DNA of 64,000 nucleotides, from the NCBI RefSeq assembly GCF_028335745.1, contig NZ_CP116477.1, positions 3,472,001 through 3,536,000 of the forward strand, written 5' to 3'. Positions 56,125 through 64,000 of the stretch are shown here, piece by piece (the first letter of the stretch is position 1; each line of letters starts with the position of its first letter). The position numbers and the translations under genes were made by a program. Origin of the DNA: Pectobacterium sp. A5351 (lineage in GTDB: Bacteria; Pseudomonadota; Gammaproteobacteria; Enterobacterales; Enterobacteriaceae). The notes beneath the pieces are model-generated. The model was not told the DNA's origin. It made no database searches and saw only the letters and a list, made by a program, of their open reading frames with translations.

Positions 56125-57612
56125 ATGACTGATAAAATAAAAAATATCGCTACCTGCGAATTGCCTGACAGCGTCCAATTTCCCCGCTACGATCGTAAGG
56201 CGCTAAAGCCGCGCATCGTCCATATCGGCTTTGGCGCTTTTCATCGTGCTCATCAGGCACTGCTCACCGATCGCGTACTCAATAGGGCGGGAGGAGACTG
56301 GGGAATTTGTGAAGTCGTACTCTTCAGCGACGATACGATGATCAATGCGCTGCGCCAGCAGGGTCATCTGTTTACCGTGATGGAAAAAGCTGCGACGGGC
56401 AATCAGTCGATTGTCGTTGGGGCCGTGTGTGAATCGTTACATGCTAAAATAGAAGGCATTAACGCCATTATTGAGAAACTTGCCGCGTCAGAAACCGCCA
56501 TCGTTTCCCTGACGATTACCGAAAAAGGGTATTGTATGGACGGTACAAGCGGCAAGCTGGATCGTACCAATAAGCTGATTCAACAGGATCTCATCGATCC
56601 CCGTCACCCCGCATCGGTACCTGGTTTGCTGGCGGAAGCACTACGCCTGCGTCACGAACGTGGAATCGCGCCGTTCACCGTACTCTCCTGCGATAACGTG
56701 CCGGAAAATGGCAAAACAGCCAAAGCCGCCGTGCTGGAATCTGCGGGGATCAACGATCAGAGCCTGATCGATTGGATCGACGCACAGGTTTCTTTCCCGA
56801 ATACGATGGTGGACCGGATTGTCCCTGCGGCAACACCGGAAACCTTGCAGGAAATTGCCGAGCACCTTGGCGTTGCCGATCCTTGTGCGATAGCCTGTGA
56901 GCCTTTTATTCAATGGGTAATCGAAGATCATTTCACTGCCGGACGCCCAGAATGGGAGAAAGCAGGCGTACAGCTGGTACATGACGTACTGCCGTTCGAA
57001 GAAATGAAACTGCGTATGTTGAACGGCAGCCATTCATTTTTGGCCTACCTGGGCTATCTCGCCGGTTACGATCACGTCAGCGACTGTATGAATGACGAGA
57101 ACTATCGCCGGGCCGTGTCTCATCTCATGCTGCTGGAACAGGCGCCGACGCTTAGCGTCGTGGATATCGATCTGAAAGATTACGCCGTCCAGCTACTGAC
57201 CCGTTTTTCCAACCCGGCGCTCAAGCATCGGACGTGGCAGATTGCCATGGACGGTTCACAGAAATTACCTCAGCGCATGCTGGAATCACTACGGTGGCAC
57301 GTGAGCAATGGAGGAGACTATCGCTGTCTGGCATTGGGCATCGCTGGCTGGATGCGTTATGTCAGCGGAGAAGATGACGCAGGCAACCCGATTGAAATCC
57401 GCGATCCGCTGGCTGACAAGCTCAGGAACATCGTGGAGGAAACATCAGACAGCGCCGAGCGGGTCAGTGCGTTTCTCAATATTCGTTCTATTTTCGGCGA
57501 GGATCTGCCTGCCAATCACGATGTCTTTAACGCCATCGCACAGGCTTATCTGAAGCTGCGCGATCACGGCGCAAAGAACACCGTGGCCGCACTGGTACAA
57601 GACTTTATATAA
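56125..57612 (+). CDS. Fructuronate reductase-like polyol dehydrogenase (mannitol dehydrogenase family)
   Basis: 495 residues. The N-terminal Rossmann motif is RIVHIGFGAFHRAHQ, and the C-terminal domain holds the family catalytic block KLRMLNGSHSFLAYLGYLAGY with its Lys-Asn-His residues (quoted to GSHSF). Whole-length similarity to UxuB, YdfI and YeiQ. UxuB reduces fructuronate to mannonate in glucuronate breakdown. It is not next to uxuA or other hexuronate genes, so the substrate is uncertain. Its stop overlaps the end of the convergent gene at 57605. Confidence 0.88.
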   Translation: MTDKIKNIATCELPDSVQFPRYDRKALKPRIVHIGFGAFHRAHQALLTDRVLNRAGGDWGICEVVLFSDDTMINALRQQGHLFTVMEKAATGNQSIVVGAVCESLHAKIEGINAIIEKLAASETAIVSLTITEKGYCMDGTSGKLDRTNKLIQQDLIDPRHPASVPGLLAEALRLRHERGIAPFTVLSCDNVPENGKTAKAAVLESAGINDQSLIDWIDAQVSFPNTMVDRIVPAATPETLQEIAEHLGVADPCAIACEPFIQWVIEDHFTAGRPEWEKAGVQLVHDVLPFEEMKLRMLNGSHSFLAYLGYLAGYDHVSDCMNDENYRRAVSHLMLLEQAPTLSVVDIDLKDYAVQLLTRFSNPALKHRTWQIAMDGSQKLPQRMLESLRWHVSNGGDYRCLALGIAGWMRYVSGEDDAGNPIEIRDPLADKLRNIVEETSDSAERVSAFLNIRSIFGEDLPANHDVFNAIAQAYLKLRDHGAKNTVAALVQDFI

Positions 57613-57979
57613 CGATAAATCCAAGCAAACCCAGGTACAACGCACTTTGGACTCCCAGAGCCAAAGTGCGGCTTTTCCCTTTTGTTGCATCCAGCCACGG
57701 CAGCGATGACCAACTCATTCCCCCACCAATCACGGCGATCAGCAATAGCCCAGCGGCAACCAGCCAGACAAGCTTATCCAGCAGCGAATTGGGAAACAAA
57801 ATTTGCATTGCGGAGACAACGAGAAACAGGGTGACGCAACGTAATACCCCAACCAGAATCCCCGCGCGATCTCTCAGCCCGCGTGGCGCGGAAGTCGGTA
57901 ACCAGGCCTGAAAAGCAAACAACCCAACCACAGCAATAAAAACCACATAAATGACGGCGTAGATCATCAAATGACTCAC
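57605..57979 (-). CDS. Small inner-membrane protein, 124 aa
   Basis: Four predicted membrane segments (YAVIYVVFIAVVGLFAFQAW, ILVGVLRCVTLFLVVSAM, LVWLVAAGLLLIAVIGG and SALYLGLLGFIVI). The GTG at 57979 is the likely start because an AGGAG site precedes it by 7 bases; the next ATG at 57967 is the alternative, and the upstream ATG at 58054 lacks a site. Function unknown. It converges with and overlaps the dehydrogenase gene by 8 bp. Confidence 0.7.
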   Translation of the reverse strand: MSHLMIYAVIYVVFIAVVGLFAFQAWLPTSAPRGLRDRAGILVGVLRCVTLFLVVSAMQILFPNSLLDKLVWLVAAGLLLIAVIGGGMSWSSLPWLDATKGKSRTLALGVQSALYLGLLGFIVI

Positions 57980-58325
57980 GTTGCGACTCCTGATAAGAAA
58001 AGACGGTAGATTGAACTGGGCGGGATGATGACGATATTTCCTCTCTGAGGTCAATGCGTTATTTCATATCACGCTATCGATTTGTGGGGCAGCGCTCAAT
58101 GTCGGCTCGTCGCCAATCTGCATGCATACTGCTAAAATGTAATAAATATACATATATCATAACTTAAGCACATAAACTCATGATCAGAAAATTATAAAAA
58201 GCAAATTAAAATATCTTATTTCATGATCTACCTGACAGATCGTCATTAAAAGCGCGCGAAAGCGTGATCGTCAGTTTACTTTCTTTTCAATAGAGCAAAT
58301 TATAAAGAAATGATAGTTCAATCGA

Positions 58326-58345
58326 ACTGAAATATTGTTTCATAT
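58326..58345 (+). promoter_or_regulatory. KdgR-type operator
   Basis: TGAAATATTGTTTCA is a near-perfect match to the KdgR consensus (RATGAAAN4-5TTTCAY), 20 bp upstream of the transporter ATG. KdgR represses pectin-degradation and uptake genes in soft-rot bacteria and is released by 2-keto-3-deoxygluconate. The rest of the gap 57980-58362 is AT-rich with no gene. Confidence 0.75.
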
Positions 58346-58362
58346 TTGTAATTAGGCTGATC

Positions 58363-59889
58363 ATGAATAAACCAATCTCTTTTAAACATACGTTCTGCTA
58401 CGGCAGTGCAAACCTGCTTGGCAGTGGTGCGCTTGCTATCAGCGGCGCATGGCTGATGTACTTTTACACCACATTTTGTGGATTAACATTGGTTCAAGCC
58501 GCGGCCATTTTCTCCGTTGCCAGCATCATTGATGCTATCAGTAACCCCATCATGGGGTACATCAGTGATAACTTCTACAACACCCGTGTTGGTCGCCGAT
58601 TTGGCCGCCGTCGCTTCTTTATTTTACTGGGTGTCCCGCTGGTTCTGGTCTACCCGATGCTGTGGGTTGATGGCTTTGGTTTCTGGTACTACCTAGCGAC
58701 ATACGTGTTGTTCGAGCTGATTTACACCTCGATCATGGTGCCGTATGAAACGCTGGCTACCGAAATGACGTCTGATTTCAAACTGCGTTCCAAGCTGACG
58801 GGTTCTAAAGCCATTTTCGGCAAAATCGCCAACTTCCTGGCGGCATTCATTCCCGGGCAGTTTATTGCCGTCTACGGTAAAGATTCCGCGACGCCATTCT
58901 TCTACACCGGCCTGGTCTACGGCGCCATTATGTGTGCAGCGATGATCGCGCTGTATATGACATCCTGGGAGCGCCCGGTCAACGAAATCGTCCGTGAAAG
59001 CACCTCTAGCCTGTGGCAGGCGATGAAAAAGCTGAGCGTGGATATGGCTTCTACCTTCCGCCTGCGTATTTTCCGCAAGCATCTGGGAATGTACCTGTTT
59101 GGCTTTGGTGCTGAGTGGCTGTTCGCTTCCGCATTCACCTACTTCATCGTTTTCGGTCTGAAGCAGAACACGGCGCTGGTGTCACACCTCAATAGCTTCA
59201 GCTCGGTCATGCAGCTTATTTCTACCGCGGCCTTCATCGGTATCTGCGTCAAGATGGGCTTTGCGCGACCGTTTCGTCTGGCGTTGATGGTGGTGATTGT
59301 CAGCGTTATAGCCTACGCCGCGCTCTATTTCGCTAACTGGTCAGAAGATATGACCATCTTTATTCTGTTTGCCATTACCGCCGTATTTGGCCTGAGCACG
59401 GGCGGCATTTACTACATTCCCTGGACGGTTTATACCTTCCTGGCTGACGTGGATGAAGTCCTGACCGGTCGTCGCCGTGAAGGGATCTACGCGGGCGCCA
59501 TGACGTTTGCCGGCAAAATGGTGCGCTCGGTGATTGTCTTCGCAATGGGCTGGACGCTAAGCCAATTCGGCTTTGTCTCCGGGCAGTCAGTACAACCAGA
59601 ATCAGCCGTACAGGCGATTGTTGGCGTGTTCTCACTGGGTGTTATCGGTCTTGCGCTGGTTGCTATTTACTACACCACGCAGATGAAGCTGGATCGTAAG
59701 AACCATGCCATTCTGCTGGAAGAAATTGCACGTATCAAAGCGGGTGGCGCGATCGCCGATGTCCCACCTCACGCACGTGCGGTTGCGGAAGAACTGACAG
59801 GCTGGGAATATGAGAAATGCTGGGGCAACAACCCGTTAGGCGTTCAGTCTGAAGAGGCGAAACCGCAGGTTGCTACTGCGCAGCATTAA
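58363..59889 (+). CDS. togT: GPH-family symporter, probable oligogalacturonide transporter (TogT-like)
   Basis: 508 residues with twelve predicted membrane segments. GPH marks are FCYGSANLLGSGALAISGAW, NPIMGYISDNFYNTRVGRRFGRRRFF (in part) and AGAMTFAGKMVRS. A long hydrophilic C-terminal tail of about 60 residues follows. Soft-rot bacteria have a GPH oligogalacturonide porter TogT under KdgR control; the size, family and the KdgR box 20 bp upstream support this. The substrate is inferred from the operator, so the symbol is tentative. Confidence 0.75.
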   Translation: MNKPISFKHTFCYGSANLLGSGALAISGAWLMYFYTTFCGLTLVQAAAIFSVASIIDAISNPIMGYISDNFYNTRVGRRFGRRRFFILLGVPLVLVYPMLWVDGFGFWYYLATYVLFELIYTSIMVPYETLATEMTSDFKLRSKLTGSKAIFGKIANFLAAFIPGQFIAVYGKDSATPFFYTGLVYGAIMCAAMIALYMTSWERPVNEIVRESTSSLWQAMKKLSVDMASTFRLRIFRKHLGMYLFGFGAEWLFASAFTYFIVFGLKQNTALVSHLNSFSSVMQLISTAAFIGICVKMGFARPFRLALMVVIVSVIAYAALYFANWSEDMTIFILFAITAVFGLSTGGIYYIPWTVYTFLADVDEVLTGRRREGIYAGAMTFAGKMVRSVIVFAMGWTLSQFGFVSGQSVQPESAVQAIVGVFSLGVIGLALVAIYYTTQMKLDRKNHAILLEEIARIKAGGAIADVPPHARAVAEELTGWEYEKCWGNNPLGVQSEEAKPQVATAQH

Positions 59890-59978
59890 TCGAAGACGAT
59901 CGTTTATACAGAGGTTTATTGAAGACAGGTATCAACTAAAAACAATCAGCCCAACTCCGTATTGGGTAGACTCAGAAC

Positions 59979-60139
59979 GTTGACGAACCTTTTTGCCGAA
60001 CAAAAACGGGAGTAACGGAATAGAAGAGTAAAGCGTTTGCGCCAAGGATGGCGCAATCCGAGCGCACAGGGAAGTGTTCACAGCGTCTTTACGATCTATC
60101 CGTTACTACCGCTCGGCGGCCTTTATCAGCAACCTCAAT
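59979..60139. repeat. 161-bp palindromic repeat, copy 1
   Basis: Closely similar over its full 161 bp to 63066-63226. Internal structure: CGGGAGTAACGGA near the left pairs with TCCGTTAC.(C)CCG near the right, GTAAAG pairs with CTTTAC, and the centre has TTGCGCCA/TGGCGCAA around AGGA. It sits between the convergent TogT-like and AI-2E genes, beside a complete terminator hairpin (60137-60165) and a partial copy of that hairpin on its left (59944-59968). Confidence 0.85.
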
Positions 60140-60165
60140 CAGCCCAATCTCGTATTGGGCTGATT
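60137..60165 (-). terminator. Bidirectional terminator next to the palindromic repeat
   Basis: AATCAGCCCAAT and ATTGGGCTGATT form a 12-bp perfect stem with a CTCGT loop, followed by CATTTAG. It lies downstream of both convergent genes. Its left arm overlaps the end of the 161-bp repeat. Confidence 0.7.
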
Positions 60166-60249
60166 CATTTAGCGCTTCATATTTTGATTAACTGAGCGAG
60201 CAGGATATGGCAGAGGATTGCATCATCAATCCTCTGTCAAAATGCAGCA

Positions 60250-61260
60250 TTAAATCAAAGACGCTTCTTTCAATTCACTTTTCAGATAGGCGTAGTATAT
60301 CGGTGCAGCAATAACACCGGACAACCCAAATGCCGCTTCAAACACCAACATCGCCAGCAGAATTTCCCACGCGTGAGCTTTGATTCTCGTGCCAACGATT
60401 TGCGCGTTCAAAAAGTATTCAAGCTTATGAATCAGCATCAAATAGACCAGCGCAACCAGTGCGATCGGCAGCGAAAGCGATAAACCCGACAGAAAAACAA
60501 TCGAGTTGGAAATCAGATTACCGATCACCGGCAACAGACCGAAAATGAAGGTGAGCACCACCAGCGTTTTGGCAAATGGCAGATAGATACCACACAGCGG
60601 CAGAGCGCCCAGAATAAAAATGGCAGACAGTACCGTATTAACCGTAGAGATTTTCACCTGAGCGAAAACAATATTGCGGAACGATGCCGATAACAATGTC
60701 ACCCGACGCAGCAACTCGGCTTTGAGTAATGGCTTCTCGGTGTCCTGATCGACGTTATAAAGCGACACAATCGCCCCCAGCACCATACCGATTAACATCG
60801 TCACAAATCCATGCAGGAAACTTTTCCCCATATTCTGCAACATCACAATATGCGCCTGAACCCATTGCAGCAGCTCGCGCTGAAGTTCTTCAACACTGAC
60901 CGGCAGATACCCCGGTAGATAGTGGGCGACCTGCTGTTGGATGTCATTGAGGATATAGCCAATACGCACATTGAATGCCGCCGTATCCTTCATTTCCTGC
61001 ATCAACAGCCCGACCAAGCTACCAAACAGTAAACTCAACAGGCTGACCACCAATGTGCTGATCACCGCGACCACAATCCAACGGGCGCGCTTACCGCTGA
61101 TGACCCGTTGAAAATAAGGCGTCAGTAAATTCACGATTTCATACACCAAAAAACCGGCAATAAAACAGGCCAGCAGGCGTAAAGGCAGCAATATAAGCAG
61201 GCCACCCATAATAAAGAAAAAGCTCAACAGGCGAGCTTGTTTCAGGTTCAGTAACTGCAT
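60250..61260 (-). CDS. AI-2E transporter (PerM)-family membrane protein
   Basis: 336 residues with about eight membrane segments and the family block GLLPVIGNLISNSIVFLSGL followed by HKLEYFLNAQIVGTRIKAHAWE (quoted in part). Family members include TqsA (autoinducer-2 export) and Na+/H+ antiporters, so the name does not fix the substrate. Divergent promoters are not evident; the 182-bp gap upstream has no gene. Confidence 0.88.
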   Translation of the reverse strand: MQLLNLKQARLLSFFFIMGGLLILLPLRLLACFIAGFLVYEIVNLLTPYFQRVISGKRARWIVVAVISTLVVSLLSLLFGSLVGLLMQEMKDTAAFNVRIGYILNDIQQQVAHYLPGYLPVSVEELQRELLQWVQAHIVMLQNMGKSFLHGFVTMLIGMVLGAIVSLYNVDQDTEKPLLKAELLRRVTLLSASFRNIVFAQVKISTVNTVLSAIFILGALPLCGIYLPFAKTLVVLTFIFGLLPVIGNLISNSIVFLSGLSLSLPIALVALVYLMLIHKLEYFLNAQIVGTRIKAHAWEILLAMLVFEAAFGLSGVIAAPIYYAYLKSELKEASLI

Positions 61261-61442
61261 GATGACTTCCCATATGAAGAGGCAACGCCGAGAATACTCG
61301 TTGTGGAGTATGCTACGCCTTTTTCGGTATCAACAGATTGATATATATGCGCCAGATTTGCGTTTCGTCTGCGAGTGATAACCAACCAGATAACAAACGA
61401 AGAATATTTTTGGTGTTTTACTGACGAAATACCAGCAGTGTT

Positions 61443-62411
61443 TTAACTTGGCCGGATATCCACCCACCAGGAAAAACGCCGGGTCACCTTCACCGGCAGC
61501 GTCCGCGCAACGGCATCAAGCAGGCGATCGGTTTCATGCAGCGGAAAAACGCCCGAAATCCGTAGCGTTGTAACCGCAGAATCAACATGAAAATAACCAT
61601 TGTGATAGCGGGAAACTTCATTAATGAACTGCCCTAACGGCATGTTATCCGCGACCAGTTGTCCCTTACGCCAGCTCTGACGGAAATTCTCAACGGGGGT
61701 CGGTTCACTGATCTTGTTGCGGGTAAAGATAACCTGCTGCCCGGCCGTCACCCGCTGCACCGTGGGGACTGCGGTTTGTAGCAAAACCTCACCGCTAAAA
61801 ACAGAGAGCACGCTGTGTGCAGACGTATAACGCAGCGCTAATTGGCACGAATGTGCAGAAGCGGCAAGATCGCCATGGGACGTGGTCAACCGGGCTGCAT
61901 ACGCCGTTTGGTTGTCCAACATCAACTCACCTTTGATCAATTGCAACATCAGCGGCTGAGACAACGCCGAGTTGCCCTGCTGATTCAATGCCGAATCCGT
62001 ATTGAGCCAGACAGTCATCCCCGTTTCGATGCTGAGCTCACGCGTTTCCCCCGTGCCCGTACGGTAATCGGCAGCATAACTTTCCCACGGCAGGCTAAAG
62101 CCCACTCCCCCGGTAAGGCAGGCAATCGCCAATAGTTTGAGCATACGGCGACGTTCCTCACCGCGCTTACTCAGCACCGAAGAGGCCAACTGGCTATCTA
62201 CCACATGGAAACGGGCATGAATCTGTTCAACCTGCTGCCAGGCAAGCCGATGGGTTTCATTCTGGTGTAACCAGCGCTGCCATGCCTGACGATCGTGCTC
62301 GGAGCAGTCTTCATCATACAGCGTGGCATACCACTCAGCGGCAGCATAAAGAACATCTTTGGGAATAGAAGACGTGATAGAAGAAATCATCATTCCTGAC
62401 ACAATAGACAA
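61443..62411 (-). CDS. fecR: FecR-type anti-sigma / signal transducer
   Basis: 322 residues. An N-terminal cytoplasmic domain (DUF4880: AAEWYATLYDEDCSEHDRQAWQRWL, quoted in part AAEWYATLYD) precedes one membrane segment (about 90-108, LKLLAIACLTGGVGFSL) and the periplasmic FecR domain with GETRELSIETGMTVWLNTDS and a STN-binding C-terminus. It relays a ferri-siderophore signal from a TonB receptor to the partner sigma factor. Its start overlaps the sigma gene by 22 bp; ATGs a few codons later would remove most of that overlap. Confidence 0.88.
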   Translation of the reverse strand: MSIVSGMMISSITSSIPKDVLYAAAEWYATLYDEDCSEHDRQAWQRWLHQNETHRLAWQQVEQIHARFHVVDSQLASSVLSKRGEERRRMLKLLAIACLTGGVGFSLPWESYAADYRTGTGETRELSIETGMTVWLNTDSALNQQGNSALSQPLMLQLIKGELMLDNQTAYAARLTTSHGDLAASAHSCQLALRYTSAHSVLSVFSGEVLLQTAVPTVQRVTAGQQVIFTRNKISEPTPVENFRQSWRKGQLVADNMPLGQFINEVSRYHNGYFHVDSAVTTLRISGVFPLHETDRLLDAVARTLPVKVTRRFSWWVDIRPS

Positions 62412-62911
62412 TGCATCATCGCTTGTGCCATATATTTTTTTACCATTCGCTCGGAAACGGCTAATTGTTCAGCAACCTGTCGATAGGTCAAACCGTCAAG
62501 CTGCACCAGCAAGAATGCCTGACGTACTTTGCCGGGCAGCGTCGCCAGCATCTGATCGATGGCCAACAGCGCATCAACCACCATAGCCTGTTGCTCTGGC
62601 GAGGGAGAAAAATGAAACTCCTGCTCTGTCAGCACCTGAAGATAGGCATTTTCGATGTCTTTACGCCGCCAGTGATTCACCATCAGCCCATGAGCCACGG
62701 TCGTTAACCAGGCGCGTGGTTCACGGATGCGCTCGACCGAATGCTGGCAAATCAACCGTAGAAACGTATCCTGTGCCAGATCCGCTGCCTGCTGTGAACA
62801 CCCCAAACGCCGACGCAACCACGCCTGTAGCCAGGCATGATGGTCATGATAAATCCGCTGAACGTTTAAGGTTTCAGGCTGATTGGGGCAGACTGCTGCG
62901 GGACTCTTCAC
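62390..62911 (-). CDS. fecI: FecI-type ECF sigma factor
   Basis: 173 residues with sigma-70 region 2 (RIYHDHHAWLQAWLRRRLGC, DTFLRLICQHSV) and region 4 (LPGKVRQAFLLVQLDGLTYR then QVAEQLAVSERMVKKYMAQA). It directs transcription of an iron-uptake receptor when FecR signals. The gene lies downstream of a TonB-dependent receptor on the same strand, with a 161-bp repeat and a Fur box between. Confidence 0.9.
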   Translation of the reverse strand: MKSPAAVCPNQPETLNVQRIYHDHHAWLQAWLRRRLGCSQQAADLAQDTFLRLICQHSVERIREPRAWLTTVAHGLMVNHWRRKDIENAYLQVLTEQEFHFSPSPEQQAMVVDALLAIDQMLATLPGKVRQAFLLVQLDGLTYRQVAEQLAVSERMVKKYMAQAMMHCLLCQE

Positions 62912-62938
62912 GGTATTCGCTCAATGTGACAGCAATTA

Positions 62939-62960
62939 AATGATTTTCATTATCATTAAA
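62939..62960 (-). promoter_or_regulatory. Fur box upstream of fecI
   Basis: AATGATTTTCATTATCATTA contains three hexamer-like units (AATGAT, TTCATT, ATCATT) of the Fur consensus. It lies about 28 bp upstream of the fecI start, so the sigma/anti-sigma pair is expected to be iron-repressed. Confidence 0.75.
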
Positions 62961-63041
62961 AGTAAAGTCAACGACTATTCACGTCTATCGTGCCGAGAAC
63001 GGTAAAAATAAGGAAATAGCGGGGCGTGTGGAGCAAAAAAG

Positions 63042-63241
63042 AAAGAAGCCCAAGGGCTCCAGACCGTTGAAGAACCTATTTGCCGAATGAAAACGGGAGT
63101 AACGGAATAGAAGAGTAAAGCGTTTGCGCCAGGGATGGCGCAAGCCGAGCGTACATGGACGTATTCACAGCGTCTTTACGATCTATCCGTTACTCCCGCT
63201 CTACGGACTTTGTCAGCAACCTCAATCCCAAGGGCTTCTTT
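63042..63241 (-). terminator. Receptor terminator with the palindromic repeat in its loop
   Basis: On the minus strand AAAAGAAGCCCTTGGG follows the receptor stop, then the 161-bp repeat, then CCCTTGGGCTTCTTTCTTTTTT. The outer arms AAGAAGCCC and GGGCTTCTT pair and are followed by a T-rich run. This looks like an intrinsic terminator split by the repeat. Confidence 0.6.
63066..63226. repeat. 161-bp palindromic repeat, copy 2
   Basis: The second copy of the element at 59979-60139, the same length, with CGGGAGTAACGGA at the left and TCCGTTACTCCCG at the right, and the same TTGCGCCA-GGGA-TGGCGCAA centre. It lies in the loop of the receptor-gene terminator. Confidence 0.85.
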
Positions 63242-63264
63242 TCAGTCCGGTTTGAAACGAGAGA

Positions 63265-64000
63265 TTACCAACGATAGCTAACATTCGCGCTGACGTTACG
63301 GCCTTCACCGTAGTAGCACCAGTAGTTACACGCGCTGACATACTCACGGTTTGTCAGGTTGGTTGCATTAACCTGCAACCGCCAGTCCTTGCTGAAATCA
63401 TAGGCGATCATCGCATCCCACAGCGTATAAGCAGGAACCTTCATGTCCGACGAATTGGCAATATCACCGTAAGAGCTGCCTACATAGCGTACACCGCTGC
63501 CGATACTTAATCCTTCCAGCTTGCCGTTAAAGGCATAAGTCGCCCAGCCAGACACGATCTGTTCAGGGAGGCCCGGTAGGCGTTTCCCCACTTCACCGAC
63601 GGTACCTGATTTGGTCGTTTCCACTTCGTTGTATGTGTAGTTTGCCGTCAGCGTCAGACCAGTATACACCTCGCCGCTCAATTCCAGTTCAAGACCGCGT
63701 GAACGGGCTTCACCCGCCTGAATAGTCAGACTCGGATTTTTAGGATCCGTCGTTTTAACGTTTTTCTGTTCCAGATTAAACAGGGCAGCAGACGCATAAC
63801 CGTTAAAGCCTTCCGGCGTATATTTTACGCCCACTTCCATTTGCTGGCCCTCTTCCGGCACATATGGACGTTCATAACCATCGCGTCCCGACACCGGCAG
63901 GAAGGATTCCGAGTAGCTTACGTAAGGGGAAAGACCGTTATCAAACAGGTACATTACCCCGGCAGTCTTGGTAAATTTGGTATCGTCGGTACGCGTATCC
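63265..64000 (-). CDS. TonB-dependent siderophore receptor (C-terminal part)
   Basis: The frame is open to the right edge, so only about 245 C-terminal residues are seen. They show alternating beta-strands typical of a 22-strand barrel: GLELELSGEVYTGLTLTANYTYN (in part), LPEQIVSGWATYAF, WRLQVNATNLTNREYVSACNYW and the terminal aromatic strand ending SANVSYRW. Such receptors import ferri-siderophores with TonB energy. The downstream fecI-fecR pair suggests it is the receptor controlled by that signalling system. Confidence 0.92.
   Translation of the reverse strand, partial: DTRTDDTKFTKTAGVMYLFDNGLSPYVSYSESFLPVSGRDGYERPYVPEEGQQMEVGVKYTPEGFNGYASAALFNLEQKNVKTTDPKNPSLTIQAGEARSRGLELELSGEVYTGLTLTANYTYNEVETTKSGTVGEVGKRLPGLPEQIVSGWATYAFNGKLEGLSIGSGVRYVGSSYGDIANSSDMKVPAYTLWDAMIAYDFSKDWRLQVNATNLTNREYVSACNYWCYYGEGRNVSANVSYRW

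Overview
The window is chromosomal DNA of an enterobacterial soft-rot plant pathogen, most likely Pectobacterium. The core blocks (recN-bamE, ratBA-smpB-ssrA, grpE/nadK, mntH, nudK, nifJ) are typical of enterobacteria. The accessory content points to plant cell-wall degradation: a secreted GH53 endo-galactanase with its own sugar ABC transporter, a GH43 beta-xylosidase with its symporter, a beta-glucoside PTS operon, and a GPH-family (probable oligogalacturonide) transporter behind a KdgR-type operator. The genus is inferred from this content; no search was run.

Layout. 1-5808: a catabolic operon with a DUF1537 four-carbon acid sugar kinase (cut by the window edge), a KdgT-family permease, an orphan glucitol-type PTS IIA, an RpiB-like isomerase, transaldolase and transketolase. 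It looks like a route that ends in tetrose phosphate and feeds the pentose phosphate pathway. 5870-10526: a bgl operon with a CRP-like site, a ribonucleic antiterminator (RAT) overlapping a terminator, PTS IIBCA, a GH1 6-phospho-beta-glucosidase and a BglG-type antiterminator. 10804-17787: a LacI-type regulator, then on the minus strand a CUT1 ABC transporter and a GH53 galactanase carrying a ricin-type lectin domain. 18170-24759: nudK, a small tautomerase, mntH, grpE, nadK, recN and bamE, with recognisable Fur, sigma-32 and LexA sites.

24976-30108 is the main find. A two-gene, AT-rich cassette encodes an AAA-type ATPase and a large adenosine-deaminase-fold protein. It matches RADAR (rdrA-rdrB), an anti-phage defence system. 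It lies exactly between bamE and the ratB-ratA pair. 30215-31980: ratB, ratA, smpB and tmRNA (ssrA). 31981-38505 is a decayed island downstream of ssrA: a truncated IS150-like element, a complete IS3-family element, a TacAT-type toxin-antitoxin pair, two copies of a decayed stbD-type antitoxin region, an IS fragment, a TetR regulator, and relics of an aldo-keto reductase and a short-chain dehydrogenase. An intact Old-Yellow-Enzyme reductase (38520-39626) follows.

39627-64000 returns to ordinary chromosome: an amino-acid-type binding protein, a LysE exporter, GNAT, LysR, xyloside transporter plus xynB, a hypothetical gene, an exact-length ERIC element, nifJ, cytochrome b561, ybeM, an L,D-transpeptidase, metY, a fructuronate-reductase-like dehydrogenase, a small membrane protein, the TogT-like transporter, an AI-2E-family protein, a fecIR-type iron signalling pair with a Fur box, and a TonB-dependent receptor cut by the right edge. 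Two copies of a 161-bp palindromic repeat sit inside or beside intrinsic terminators. A third, unrelated palindromic element sits in the grpE terminator.
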